Virus record (IMG/VR): IMGVR_UViG_3300025785_000013
Span: 1-64,000 of that record
Origin: a virus
Strand: one strand, 5' to 3'
DNA length: 64,000 nt
Shown here: piece after piece, positions 1-8,737 of the stretch
How positions within the stretch are numbered: the stretch's first letter is position 1
How the letters are laid out: every line of letters begins with the position of its first letter
Translations under genes and position numbers: made by a program
Notes under the pieces: model-generated
Databases searched by the model: none
What the model saw: the letters and a program-made list of their open reading frames with translations, nothing else
What the model was told of the DNA's origin: nothing

Positions 1-474
1 CAAAAGGGAGACGTTCCCGGCCACGAATTCCACGGTAATCAGTATGCCGAAGCACGCAGTGCGAACGACCACCTAAAGATTGCAAACAACTTGCATCTTC
101 AGCACGATGACGAAGCCGACCCAGAGAGTGTGTCGGCACAGCACGAAATCGCAGCATCGCTACACCGTGATATGTCTAGCAAGTTGCGCGACCTTGCTCA
201 AAAAGCCTTAGATAGCCAGCACCCCATTACCTCCAGTTCTTTGCGTCACGCCGCTGAACTTCACGCAGAGGCGGCTCAGGCACACGAAGAAGCAGCCAAA
301 GTGACTGCTGAAAAGGGAATTGGTCAAGAAAGTATTGACGCCGCTTTCCCAGCCGTTAGAGCAAGCCGTGGCGCAAATGAGGCTACTGACCAAGCACTCA
401 ATTTGGCAGGGGACACGGGGCTTGCTCCAGTGTCTTCGTCCTTCCCCAGTGGCGCACCTCACTACAACTACTGA
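1..474 (+). CDS. Tag-bearing His/Ala-rich helical protein, 5' end missing
   Basis: The open frame runs in from the left edge, so the true start lies outside the window; an internal TTG near 91 is not a credible start because the tag motif lies upstream in the same frame. The visible part begins with KGDVPGHEFHGNQY (the tag shared by ten genes here). About 100 residues of predicted helix follow, rich in Ala, His and Glu (repeated AAELHAEAAQAHEEAAK-like pattern). The end, PSGAPHYNY, matches an internal PSGAPYF in the gene at 1590, which suggests the two derive from a common unit. No catalytic motif is visible. I infer a small virion or cargo protein; the function is unknown. Confidence 0.75.
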   Translation, partial: QKGDVPGHEFHGNQYAEARSANDHLKIANNLHLQHDDEADPESVSAQHEIAASLHRDMSSKLRDLAQKALDSQHPITSSSLRHAAELHAEAAQAHEEAAKVTAEKGIGQESIDAAFPAVRASRGANEATDQALNLAGDTGLAPVSSSFPSGAPHYNY

Positions 475-529
475 AAAGCAAAACCATTGGTAGCATTATT
501 GCAACCACGACTTAGTAAAGGAAGTCCAA

Positions 530-1120
530 ATGTCGGATTACGATTCGCAAATTGAGGAATGGCTGGTTCTGGCGAAGGGTGGCCCCGGTTCGGGTGAACA
601 CGAGGGACACCCATTCCGTGGCAACGGCACCACCGGTGGTGTCCCACAGTCTCGGAGCCACGACAACCCAGAAGGCGAAAAGTCGTGGAGCCACGGTCAG
701 CACCTTGACGCTGCATCGTCACATATGGCTGCTGCTCAGGCTGCGTTGATGCGTGGTAGCCACGGTGTCGCAATGCGCCACTTCAACACTGCTGCTCGTC
801 ACTACGCTTGGGCTGCTGCTCGGCTCAACACCAACGGCGCAGACCCGATGCTTCACCAGACTGCGAAGACTGGCTACGCTGCTGCCCACCACGCTGGCGA
901 CACTGCTGAAATCGCCAACAAGGACGTTCGTGCCTACGCTTCTGCGCTCCGTTCGGGTGCTGATGCCCACACCCTCTCGCTTCTTGCAATGAAGGCTCAG
1001 GCGAGCCACAGTGAGGCAGTCAAGGCTGCAACCACGGCAATGAACAACGAGAGTGAAATCGGCGCACACCGTATGAGTGCTGCCATCTCCGGTGCCATCC
1101 CGCAGGCAGAATCGGCTTAG
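530..1120 (+). CDS. Tag-bearing helical protein
   Basis: 196 residues. The start is chosen at 530 behind AAGGAAG. The N-terminus carries KGGPGSG followed by GHPFRGN at residues 16-32, but the usual Gln of the tag is replaced by Gly. The rest is an Ala/His-rich helical region with repeated HMAAAQAAL- and HYAWAAARL-like segments, resembling the bundles in the genes at 1, 1590 and 3510. No enzyme motif is seen. The next gene (Dps) starts 2 nt after this stop, so the two are probably translationally coupled. A structural or cargo role is inference from the tag and the neighbours. Confidence 0.8.
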   Translation: MSDYDSQIEEWLVLAKGGPGSGEHEGHPFRGNGTTGGVPQSRSHDNPEGEKSWSHGQHLDAASSHMAAAQAALMRGSHGVAMRHFNTAARHYAWAAARLNTNGADPMLHQTAKTGYAAAHHAGDTAEIANKDVRAYASALRSGADAHTLSLLAMKAQASHSEAVKAATTAMNNESEIGAHRMSAAISGAIPQAESA

Positions 1121-1122
1121 TA

Positions 1123-1581
1123 ATGCTGGTTGAAAAGGATGGCTCAGTGACACTTCCGGTGGCGTTGGCGACTTGTCTCGCTGATGCCACTGTGATGTAT
1201 CACCGCGTCCACGCTTTTCATTGGAACATCGTCGGCACCGACTTCCCCCAGTACCACGCAAAGTTTGAGGAAATCTACAACGACGTGTGGGAAAGCCTTG
1301 ACGGTCTTGGTGAAAACCTCCGCAAGGTCGGCGTGTTCGCCCCTTTCCGGTTGACTGACCTTGCTGGAATCGCTTCGGTGTCGGACATCCCGGTTGCCGA
1401 TTACGACCACACGACGCTCGTGACCGACCTCATCGCAGTAAACAACGGTGTGCTGGAAAGCCTGAACTCGGCGTTCCAAATCGCTAGCAATACTGGTAAG
1501 CAGGGAATTGCAAACTTCCTCGCTGGCCGAATCGAAATGCACGACAAATGGGCTTGGCAACTCCAAGCCTCACTCGGTTAG
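1123..1581 (+). CDS. dps: Dps-family ferritin
   Basis: 152 residues, close to the usual Dps length. Dps proteins form 12-subunit shells that oxidise Fe(II) with peroxide and can protect DNA. The ferroxidase set is recognisable: H33 in HAFHWN, H45, E49, D60 and E64, in the usual spacing across the subunit interface. The C-terminus (MHDKWAWQLQ) is typical. It has no GHxFxGNQ tag although it lies between tagged genes. The start has no Shine-Dalgarno sequence and follows the previous stop by 2 nt, suggesting coupling. I infer either virion cargo protecting injected DNA or an intracellular stress protein; sequence does not decide. Confidence 0.9.
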   Translation: MLVEKDGSVTLPVALATCLADATVMYHRVHAFHWNIVGTDFPQYHAKFEEIYNDVWESLDGLGENLRKVGVFAPFRLTDLAGIASVSDIPVADYDHTTLVTDLIAVNNGVLESLNSAFQIASNTGKQGIANFLAGRIEMHDKWAWQLQASLG

Positions 1582-1589
1582 GACAAAAA

Positions 1590-2663
1590 ATGACCCAGAA
1601 CCCATTCCACCCAGACGCACTTGACCCAATCGGCAAGTCACTCACTGAAATCCTCAAAGGTGACCTTCCGGGACACGAGTTTCGTGGGAACCAATACACC
1701 CAAGGTAGCGCACAGGACACGGCAACTCGTCTGGCCCAGTTCGTCACGAAGAACCGAGGGAACATTTCACCATACACGGCAAAGGACATCGCTCAGGCTC
1801 ACGTTGACCACGCTGGCTACCACAACAAGATGGCAAAATATCTTCACGAGCAAGCCAATGCAGTTGCCCTCAATGGGATGGGCAACGTTGCGCTGGCAAA
1901 GCAAATGGAAAAGGAAGCGCAACTCCACGACAAGGCTTCTTCAGCGCACCTCGCTGCTTCTGAAACCGTGCTAAAGGCTCAGGGTGAGTGGGGTGGACGC
2001 TTGGGTCTTGACGAGAAGAAGCCGACCGCTTCCCAAGTTTCTGCTGCGAGCAACGCTGCTGCAAAGGCAACTGTCGCTGCTTCTGGCCCACAAACCACTG
2101 CTGCACTGGGATGGCAAACTCCTGATATCCAACTTCCCAGTGGCGCACCTTACTTTCTGGCGAAGGGTGGCCCCGGCAGTGGCGCACAGGCTGGCCACCC
2201 TTTTGAGGGGAACCAGTACGCCACTGGCGGTGGCCGTGGTGATGGCCCCAACGACCTCGCTCCTTGGCAAAATGCGCGCAATGTAGCGACGGCAGCAAGT
2301 GACATTCGTGCTAATGAGCGAGCAGGCGTTCCCCAGACCAGTATTCATCAGAGTATTCTTGATAGACACATCGCTATTGGCAAAGAACTCCTGAAGGCTG
2401 CCGAAGATGCCAAGGCTGACCCAGCATCGGCCACAAGCCAGATGGTCAAAGATGGCATTCGTGGTGCCGAACTTGCTGCACAAGCCCATTTCGCTGCTGC
2501 ACAGGCCCACATTGACGCAGCGCCATTCAGTAACACCGTCCATCCCGGCGCTTGGGAGAAGTCACGACTTGACCACGCCGAGGCTGCTAGCCACGCTGCT
2601 GCTGCACTGACTGAAGACACGATGAAGGCAGGCCAACGAGCAAATAGCCGTGTGACGTACTAA
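1590..2663 (+). CDS. Double-tagged helical protein
   Basis: 357 residues from ATG 1590; an in-frame ATG at 1548 lies inside the dps gene and is less likely. There are two halves, each with a tag and an Ala/His-rich helical bundle. Tag 1 is at residues 23-36 (KGDLPGHEFRGNQY). The second, at residues 192-210, is the KGGPGSG form. Between them sits PSGAPYF, matching the C-terminus of the gene at 1. This reads like a fusion or tandem duplication of two single-tag genes. No catalytic residues are seen, and the function is unknown. Confidence 0.8.
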   Translation: MTQNPFHPDALDPIGKSLTEILKGDLPGHEFRGNQYTQGSAQDTATRLAQFVTKNRGNISPYTAKDIAQAHVDHAGYHNKMAKYLHEQANAVALNGMGNVALAKQMEKEAQLHDKASSAHLAASETVLKAQGEWGGRLGLDEKKPTASQVSAASNAAAKATVAASGPQTTAALGWQTPDIQLPSGAPYFLAKGGPGSGAQAGHPFEGNQYATGGGRGDGPNDLAPWQNARNVATAASDIRANERAGVPQTSIHQSILDRHIAIGKELLKAAEDAKADPASATSQMVKDGIRGAELAAQAHFAAAQAHIDAAPFSNTVHPGAWEKSRLDHAEAASHAAAALTEDTMKAGQRANSRVTY

Positions 2664-2666
2664 TAA

Positions 2667-2972
2667 ATGGCCACTACTTCACCAAACCAAACTTCGCTGT
2701 GGGCAAACACACCGGGCAGTAGCGTCTCTTGCTCTACTGCTTCTGGTGGAACCACGCTTTTGGTCGCCAACCAGCAACGTCAGGGCGTTTGGATTACAAA
2801 CGGTTCCAGCACGGCTGGCAACATTCTCTGGCTCTCTCTCGGTGGCACGGCAGCCACGGGTGCTGGAATCGGAGTACAACCAAGTTCCAGTTGGTTTTCC
2901 AATCAGTTCAGTGGACAAATCAACGGGATTGCAACTAACGCCACGATTTCCGTGGGCATTTCGGAAATCTAA
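2667..2972 (+). CDS. Small beta-rich structural protein
   Basis: 101 residues, Ser/Thr/Gly/Asn-rich with alternating hydrophobics, as in small phage decoration or fibre-base proteins. It has no tag, cysteine or signal peptide. It starts 3 nt after the previous stop. It resembles proteins that treat missing-value-type head or tail surface positions, but I cannot assign a family. Virion role inferred from composition and neighbourhood. Confidence 0.65.
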   Translation: MATTSPNQTSLWANTPGSSVSCSTASGGTTLLVANQQRQGVWITNGSSTAGNILWLSLGGTAATGAGIGVQPSSSWFSNQFSGQINGIATNATISVGISEI

Positions 2973-2986
2973 GAAAGGGCAGTGAA

Positions 2987-3454
2987 ATGACTGTTTCCAA
3001 CGCAGAAATCGCAGAGTGGATTTTGAAGTCCTTTGGCTACGATGTCATCAAGGATATGGCTGGCCACGAGTTCCACGGCAACCAGTACACGCAGGGTTCC
3101 GGCAGTGGCCCGAACACCACTTCTAACCCCGAACTGCACCGTCAAGGCGATGCTGGACGTGACCGTTGGGCCGCAATGGTCAGTCGCTACAACGACCCCG
3201 GCCGCCAATACCGTGAGGGTACCCCGGATGCAGGTAGTGGAAAGGTCGGCCACGCCGAAGGCCCAATGGGTCAAATGGGTACGCCGGACGTTTCACCAAG
3301 CAGGCCTGATTCGTCGTACCACACCAGTGGTCTTGGTAGTGGTGGTGCGGGTAGCCCCGACATTACGCAGGGTCACGCTTTCCAAGGGAACAAGTACGCA
3401 GGCGGTCTTCCGAAAGACCACCCCCTCCACGACATACTGCACGAAGAAGGCTAG
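2987..3454 (+). CDS. Double-tagged small protein, Gly/Pro/Asp-rich
   Basis: 155 residues. A short helix (residues 5-18) precedes tag 1 (MAGHEFHGNQY, about 24-34). A low-complexity region rich in Gly, Pro, Ser and Asp follows, then a second, variant tag near residues 126-137 (GHAFQGNKY). With two tags and almost no folded domain between them, this protein is close to tag plus linker. It could be a processed peptide or an adaptor; that is inference. The ATG sits behind AAAGGGCAGTGAA, which contains one copy of the AGTGAAAT word. Confidence 0.75.
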   Translation: MTVSNAEIAEWILKSFGYDVIKDMAGHEFHGNQYTQGSGSGPNTTSNPELHRQGDAGRDRWAAMVSRYNDPGRQYREGTPDAGSGKVGHAEGPMGQMGTPDVSPSRPDSSYHTSGLGSGGAGSPDITQGHAFQGNKYAGGLPKDHPLHDILHEEG

Positions 3455-3509
3455 TAAGTATTTCCAATTCTCGGTGTAGTCTTTCTAAAGACGCGAAAGG
3501 ATTTCTCGT

Positions 3510-4817
3510 ATGATTCAAGTTCCAAACACCACGCCAGACGTTGTGACCTTTTACCAAAAGGGCCGTGACGAGGTGGCTGGGCGCATCGCTGGCGACCAGA
3601 TTGCCAAGGCTGCCCGTATGGAAGTTGAGGCTCTTTCAGCAGTTGACAACGCCAACTTCCGTCTTGTGAAGGCCACCGAGCAGATGAAGGCCGCTGAAAT
3701 CGCCTACTTCACTGCCGTTGAGAAGGGCGCATCGAACCGCGAAGAACTGCGCTCAATTTACAACAACACGCTCGCTGGCTACCGTGACGCTGACAAGGCT
3801 GCTGAAAAGGCTGTTGACGAACTGTCGCTCGTCAAGTCTGCTTTGGAAGGTCTTCGTGACATCGCCAAGCGTGAAGTTTCGGACACGGAGCGTCAAGACC
3901 TCGCTGAAAAGGGTAAGGCTATGCCCGACGGCTCCTACCCAATCAAGACGGTTGGCGACCTGAAGAACGCCATCTCGTCGTATGGTCGTGCCAAGAACCC
4001 AGATGCGGTCAAGGCGCACATCATCGCACAGGCAAAGGCCCTGAATGCGACTGACCAACTTCCCGAATCTTGGTCAGATTCCACCACCAAATCACTCCGA
4101 AAGGACGCGGCGATGGCCGATACTTACAACGAAGCAGTCCCGGCTGCGCTGAGGAACCTCTGCCCATCCTGTATGGGGCACGGCGAGGAATCTTGCCCCA
4201 CCTGCAAGGGCGCTGCTGCCGTCTCTGACGAAATGGTTCTGGGTTCGATTTACGACTACCCGGACAACCCGGAACACCCGATGATGAAGAACGCTTTCAG
4301 CACCGAGGCGTTGCTTACCCGTGACTTCCAAAAGTCGGCTGCCTACCAGAACTACATCTTCACCAAGGGTGGCGAGGGTTCTGGCGCACAGCCCGGTCAC
4401 CCGTTCAACGGCAACCAGTACACCGGTGGCGTTTCCACCTCTGCTCGTGGCATCAAGGAAGGCTGGAAGTCCAAGATGGCTCGCTACGCCAAGGCTGCCG
4501 AAGGCCACCTCGCTAACGGTGTCAAGGCAATGGCCGATGGTCGTGCGCTGAAGGCTGCTGGCCAACACGCTGCTGCTGCTGCCAAGTTCTTGGAATCCAA
4601 GGGCCACTTTGAAAAGGGTGCTGGCGCACACTACGGAATCAGCACGGTTCTGAAGGAACACGCTGACCACCCGGACGTGAAGTCGGGCAAGAATATGCCT
4701 GCCGGTGTCCAGTCCCAAGGCTTCCACTACGGCGAGGCTGACCGCATCCGTACTGACCTGAAGGCTGGTGCTGCGTACCAAGCCGACCTCGCAAGTCGCA
4801 AGGCTGCTGGCCAGTAA
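3510..4817 (+). CDS. Tagged multidomain protein with zinc-ribbon-like CxxC pairs
   Basis: 435 residues. Residues 1-125 are a long, probably coiled helical region. Residues about 129-190 (EKGKAMPDGSYPIKTVGDLKNAI) match the short DUF6582-like segment seen in many phage head-region proteins. Residues about 218-234 hold two CPxC pairs, DnaJ-like (CPSCMGHG and CPTCKG), likely one zinc site. A KGGEGSG-type tag follows at about residue 286, then an Ala/His-rich helical bundle. A start at 3510 fits AAAGGATTTCTCGT upstream. It is plausibly a virion-associated protein; no enzymatic site is seen. Confidence 0.75.
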   Translation: MIQVPNTTPDVVTFYQKGRDEVAGRIAGDQIAKAARMEVEALSAVDNANFRLVKATEQMKAAEIAYFTAVEKGASNREELRSIYNNTLAGYRDADKAAEKAVDELSLVKSALEGLRDIAKREVSDTERQDLAEKGKAMPDGSYPIKTVGDLKNAISSYGRAKNPDAVKAHIIAQAKALNATDQLPESWSDSTTKSLRKDAAMADTYNEAVPAALRNLCPSCMGHGEESCPTCKGAAAVSDEMVLGSIYDYPDNPEHPMMKNAFSTEALLTRDFQKSAAYQNYIFTKGGEGSGAQPGHPFNGNQYTGGVSTSARGIKEGWKSKMARYAKAAEGHLANGVKAMADGRALKAAGQHAAAAAKFLESKGHFEKGAGAHYGISTVLKEHADHPDVKSGKNMPAGVQSQGFHYGEADRIRTDLKAGAAYQADLASRKAAGQ

Positions 4818-4836
4818 ATCCACACATTGTCGTAGC

Positions 4837-4890
4837 AGTGCCACTACTGAAATCCCGAAGTCTGGGATAAAGTAGTGGCACTTGCTATTT
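4837..4890 (+). terminator. Compound stem-loop, probable terminator
   Basis: A 12-bp perfect inverted repeat (AGTGCCACTACT at 4837-4848 with its complement at 4871-4882) encloses a second 5-bp stem (ATCCC/GGGAT, 4852-4868). It is followed by TGCTATTTCT. It fills the 85-nt gap between two tagged genes. It would reduce read-through into, or stabilise the 3' end ahead of, the gene at 4903, whose Shine-Dalgarno AGGAGAA lies just downstream. Confidence 0.65.
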
Positions 4891-4902
4891 CTAGGAGAAC
4901 TT

Positions 4903-7257
4903 ATGTCTTCCGATGGTCAAATTCTTTCGTGGGTCAAGTTCGCTCGTACATTTGAAATCCACAAGGCCGGAGATGCTTCTGGCTTAATTGACTGGTACGA
5001 AGACGGTGCTGATGGCCAGATTGACTGGGGCCAGCCCGGAGACTTTGAGCAATGCGTCGCTATTGCTGGAAAGTATATTGACAACCCCGAAGGCTTTTGC
5101 CAACTGCGTCATATTGGAGCAACCGGGGAGCCAGCAGGCCACGCCGAAAGTGAAATCTCCAAAGCCGATGACGATACCGACTACACGGGCATCATTTCTG
5201 ACCGCAAGGGCGAGCCAGCGAACAAGAAACTCTACAGCCGGGTCAAGGCAGACGCAAAGAAGAAGTTCGATGTCTACCCATCAGCAGTCGCAAACGGCTG
5301 GGTTGTCCAAGAGTACAAGCGTCGTGGTGGAACCTACAGGAAGCCTGTAGCAAAGTCAGAATCCTTTACCCCTCCAAAGGGCGTTCAAGAAGCAGCGAAG
5401 AAGGCTTTGGCGTGGATGAAGGATGGAAAGGCTGGCGACGGATTCACCTCAGTGGGCCGTAAACGAGCCTCAGACCTCGCCAACGGCCACGCTGTGTCTA
5501 TGGACACCCTGAAGCGTATGAAGGCCTATTTTGACCGTCATCAGGGCGACAAGGATTCACCACACTGGGATGAGCCAAGCCCCGGCAAGGTGGCGTGGTA
5601 TGCGTGGGGTGGCGATGCTGGCTACTCGTGGGCCAAGTCGGTTGTGGGCAGTGAAATCCAAAAGGGCGACTTCCTCGGACACATCTTCCACGGAAATCAG
5701 TTCACGGGTGGAGAAGCGTCAGGCCGTGCTGAAAAGTTGTCTTCCAAACTGAGCAAGAAGACCTACATTGACCCGGCATCGGCAGGCCCACTCATCAACG
5801 AAGCCAGAGACATTGCCGACATTCACCAAGACCGTTGGAAGCAAATCGTCTCATCCATCCATAACGTCCCAGAAGGCTTGCAAAGCGACAAGGCTAGGTT
5901 CCTCTCGTCGCTCGCCAGTGACCAGTGGCGGGCCTACTCAGCCAATTCAGCAACGGCAGATGCTATCGAAAAGTACCTGCGGGCTGGGAAAAACTTCAAA
6001 ATTGTTCCAGCATCAGCAGCGAAGGCAGCAGCAGCCAGCGCACAGGCCGACAAGTCGTGGGAACGAAACAAGGACTTCATCAGCACCAACACGGGCCAAC
6101 TCGCTCTCACTAAGGGAGATGACCCCGGCCACCCCTTTCGTGGGAATCAGTGGACAGGTGGCGAAGGCAACACTGCCCCGGACAATAAATCACCACTGGA
6201 AGGCGTGAAGCCAAACCCCACGAGCCAAGACTTGGGAGAACGAGTTCTCACTCCAAAGGGCGATACAAGGGAAGACAGAAGGCAGTTTGCCGTCAAAGTG
6301 CTGAAAAGCCTGAACGACGGGAAGCAACCCGTCATTGACGAGAAGAACTTGGAAACTTTTTTTGAGGGGATGAAGGGTGGAATCGGCCACGAGTTCCTGA
6401 AGTCCGACATTACGGAACTTCGCATTGACGGAACACGGTTGATGGGCAAGGACGGTCTGGGCATCGCACGAGTGGATATGCCTCAGGTGGAAACCGAACA
6501 ACGCCCACAGTTCCTCAGCGACTTGGAGAAGAACAACGGCGTGACGGCAACCAAGGAAGACGTTGACCCAACTACCTTGAAGCCCGTGCAGAAGGAAGTG
6601 TTTGCAGTGAAATCTGCTGCCATCTTCCGGTCTTTCAAGGACAGTGCCATCCCGGACAAGATGAGGATTCTCATTTCCAAAGATGGCTACGTCCTTGACG
6701 GTCACCACACTTGGGCAGCAGCAGTTGGCATCCACTTCCACAACGGAGCCAAGATGCCTGTCTACCGACTGTCGGTGAACCACGGCGAAGCGTTGAAACT
6801 CACCACCCAGTGGGCTAACGCCAACAACGCCGAGAACCAAGGGCAAGGGAAGCCGACGGCAACCAAGAAGGCACTGGACTTCATCACTTCGACGCTCCTT
6901 TCCGAGTACTTGTTCTTCAAGGGGGACTTGCAGGGTCACGTCTTCCGAGGCAACCAACATTCCAAAGGTGGAATCGTTCGATTCGACCCTTACAACGCCC
7001 TCTTTACGGCTCACTGCGCTTCAGGGCATCAGAACACTGTCAGGGTGCCAGAGCAGTGGATTGGTAGAAACGCAGACGGTTCGTTCAACGGCCAGTTCGT
7101 GACCGGTGCGCCGGTGTACGTCTGCTCTACCTGCTCACGCCCCATTGACAACCGTTGGCAACTCGTGAACGGCCAGAAGCCAGTATCACCACCTCCAACC
7201 CCGACTGGTAGCCTTTACCTTGGGTTCGGCCAGTCACCGAAGAACTACGTCAAATAG
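4903..7257 (+). CDS. Triple-tagged multidomain protein with ParB/sulfiredoxin-like domain
   Basis: 784 residues from ATG 4903, behind AGGAGAA (an upstream in-frame start at 4882 lies in the hairpin). Residues about 90-150 resemble the DUF5872 phage domain (SRVKADAKKKFDVYPSAVA). Residues about 165-245 form a second conserved phage segment ending GKVAWYAWGGDAGYSWA. Tags lie at about 254, 404 and 673. Between tags 2 and 3 is a ParB/sulfiredoxin-like domain with GYVLDGHHTWAAAVG at about 595-609 (D599, H601, H602). After tag 3 comes a region with Cys pairs (HCASGH, CSTC). This is a polyvalent-type architecture: separate domains joined by tags. ParB-like domains can be nucleases or NTPases; activity here is unproven. 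Confidence 0.8.
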   Translation: MSSDGQILSWVKFARTFEIHKAGDASGLIDWYEDGADGQIDWGQPGDFEQCVAIAGKYIDNPEGFCQLRHIGATGEPAGHAESEISKADDDTDYTGIISDRKGEPANKKLYSRVKADAKKKFDVYPSAVANGWVVQEYKRRGGTYRKPVAKSESFTPPKGVQEAAKKALAWMKDGKAGDGFTSVGRKRASDLANGHAVSMDTLKRMKAYFDRHQGDKDSPHWDEPSPGKVAWYAWGGDAGYSWAKSVVGSEIQKGDFLGHIFHGNQFTGGEASGRAEKLSSKLSKKTYIDPASAGPLINEARDIADIHQDRWKQIVSSIHNVPEGLQSDKARFLSSLASDQWRAYSANSATADAIEKYLRAGKNFKIVPASAAKAAAASAQADKSWERNKDFISTNTGQLALTKGDDPGHPFRGNQWTGGEGNTAPDNKSPLEGVKPNPTSQDLGERVLTPKGDTREDRRQFAVKVLKSLNDGKQPVIDEKNLETFFEGMKGGIGHEFLKSDITELRIDGTRLMGKDGLGIARVDMPQVETEQRPQFLSDLEKNNGVTATKEDVDPTTLKPVQKEVFAVKSAAIFRSFKDSAIPDKMRILISKDGYVLDGHHTWAAAVGIHFHNGAKMPVYRLSVNHGEALKLTTQWANANNAENQGQGKPTATKKALDFITSTLLSEYLFFKGDLQGHVFRGNQHSKGGIVRFDPYNALFTAHCASGHQNTVRVPEQWIGRNADGSFNGQFVTGAPVYVCSTCSRPIDNRWQLVNGQKPVSPPPTPTGSLYLGFGQSPKNYVK

Positions 7258-7265
7258 GAGCAGCG

Positions 7266-7571
7266 ATGAAGGCTAGAGACATTTTCACCAACCTGAAGAA
7301 AGACGCAACCCCGGCTCCCGAAGCCAAGATGCTCTACTTCTACAACGTTTCGATGCCCGAAAACGGTTGCTACGGGACTGCCACGCTGGAAAACGGCGTT
7401 CTGACTGCCGATGAGGGAACCGCAGCCAATATGGTGCAGGCCATCCGTGACCGTGCAGCCAACGACGGGATGGACAACTTCACGGACAGTGAAATCTACG
7501 ACTACCTGAACGGTTGGAGCAACGGACTGATGTTCGCCACCGACGAGCCTACGACGTGGACAGTTGACTAA
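7266..7571 (+). CDS. Small acidic protein of unknown function
   Basis: 101 residues, no tag. The start is supported by TAGGAG 7-8 nt upstream. The sequence (MLYFYNVSMPENGCYGTATLENGVLTADEG) suggests a small alpha/beta fold with a long central helix (ANMVQAIRDRAAND). Its stop overlaps the start of the kinase-like gene at 7571 (TAATG), so the two are likely translationally coupled; it might be a partner of that protein. I do not recognise the family. Confidence 0.7.
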   Translation: MKARDIFTNLKKDATPAPEAKMLYFYNVSMPENGCYGTATLENGVLTADEGTAANMVQAIRDRAANDGMDNFTDSEIYDYLNGWSNGLMFATDEPTTWTVD

Positions 7572-8716
7572 TGGACTGGAGAAGCATCACCACAATTCTG
7601 AAAGGTGATGTACCCGGACACGACTTTCACGGTAATCAGTGGGTCAACGAAGCCGGTGGGTTCAACGTCAAGGGCAACAAACCCCGTGGTGGTGGAAAGA
7701 AGCCCAAGGCAGCAGTTCGTCAGCCAGCAGCCCCAAAGAAGCAACCAGCCCCACGCCCTGCCCCTCAGAAGCCAGCAGCGAAGAATCCAAAGCAGCGTGA
7801 CCTGAACAGCGTGTTGTTGTCCATCATCAACAACCACCTCAATGCTCAGAAGCAGCCGACATCAACGCCTGCCGACTACGCCCCATCACCAAAGGAAGCC
7901 AAAGAGCCACCCTTTAAGCCGGGCAAGGGATTCTTACCCTTCACCAGTGAAAAGATACAGAACAACGATGAATCTCTGCATCTCGGTGGAGCGCAGCAAA
8001 TCAAGATGGGCAAAGTCACCTTCGATGACGGCTCCAAGGGTGTAGCGAAGACCATCGGGCAATGGAACGGGATTCCAGCAGAAGAAATGGCGAAAGCCGA
8101 AGTGCTGTCATCCAAAATCGGACAGGCTATCGGTGCGCCTATTCGTGACTGTATCGGCGTTCCCGGCCAAAAGGATGCTGTAATCCAGCCGTGGGTGCAG
8201 GGCGAGACGTGGGCAACTTGCTGCGGGCCGATGGCAATGATGCGGAAAGAGAACTTTAACCCCGGCACTGGCGACCCCGACGGGTACCCGCCCCAATTCC
8301 GTGCAGCCCTTGGTGAAATGCGCCTGTTCGACACAATGGTCGGCAACGGTGACCGACACTGCGAGAACGTGATGGTCACGAACACCAACCCGACTGCCTT
8401 TGAGCCGTTCACAAAGAAAGACGGCTCCCAAACCGTTCGCCTGAAGCAGGGATTGACCATTGCCGACGCAATCACCCCAGATTCCAAACTGGTCGGCATT
8501 GACCATTCGCTGGCGTTCCGTTCCTTGTTTCCACCAAGTTCACGAGAACTCCAAAGCGTTGTGACCCAGTACAGCATTAAGCCGTCCCGATTGAACCAAA
8601 TCAACAAGTCCCTGAAGTCTCTCATCAGTGGTGGAACCCTGAACCAAGAGGAACTTCCAAAAGTCAAGGTAATGCAAGCAACACTGGAGCAGGCTTTCCC
8701 CAAAATCATCAAGTAG
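7571..8716 (+). CDS. Tagged PI3/4-kinase-like protein 1
   Basis: 381 residues. The tag is at residues 11-26 (KGDVPGHDFHGNQW), followed by a GGFN patch and a Lys/Pro/Ala/Gln-rich linker to about residue 75. The C-terminal 250 residues look like the PI3/4-kinase and HipA-like branch of protein kinases. The catalytic loop reads GDRHCEN (D261, H263, N266), with the metal-binding IDH at 310-312 (D311) in place of DFG. Upstream, DDGSKGVAKT and a Lys-rich strand could supply the ATP-binding lysine. Substrate (lipid or protein) cannot be told. The same domain recurs in the next two genes. Catalytic motifs are intact. Confidence 0.8.
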   Translation: MDWRSITTILKGDVPGHDFHGNQWVNEAGGFNVKGNKPRGGGKKPKAAVRQPAAPKKQPAPRPAPQKPAAKNPKQRDLNSVLLSIINNHLNAQKQPTSTPADYAPSPKEAKEPPFKPGKGFLPFTSEKIQNNDESLHLGGAQQIKMGKVTFDDGSKGVAKTIGQWNGIPAEEMAKAEVLSSKIGQAIGAPIRDCIGVPGQKDAVIQPWVQGETWATCCGPMAMMRKENFNPGTGDPDGYPPQFRAALGEMRLFDTMVGNGDRHCENVMVTNTNPTAFEPFTKKDGSQTVRLKQGLTIADAITPDSKLVGIDHSLAFRSLFPPSSRELQSVVTQYSIKPSRLNQINKSLKSLISGGTLNQEELPKVKVMQATLEQAFPKIIK

Positions 8717-8737
8717 TCTTTAAATGGGTGAAATGGT

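Noticed and set aside
719-1261. Long minus-strand open frame over the genes at 530 and 1123
   Set aside because: It is the antisense of clear coding frames (Dps motifs are on the + strand), has arginine/serine-rich low-quality protein and no start signal.
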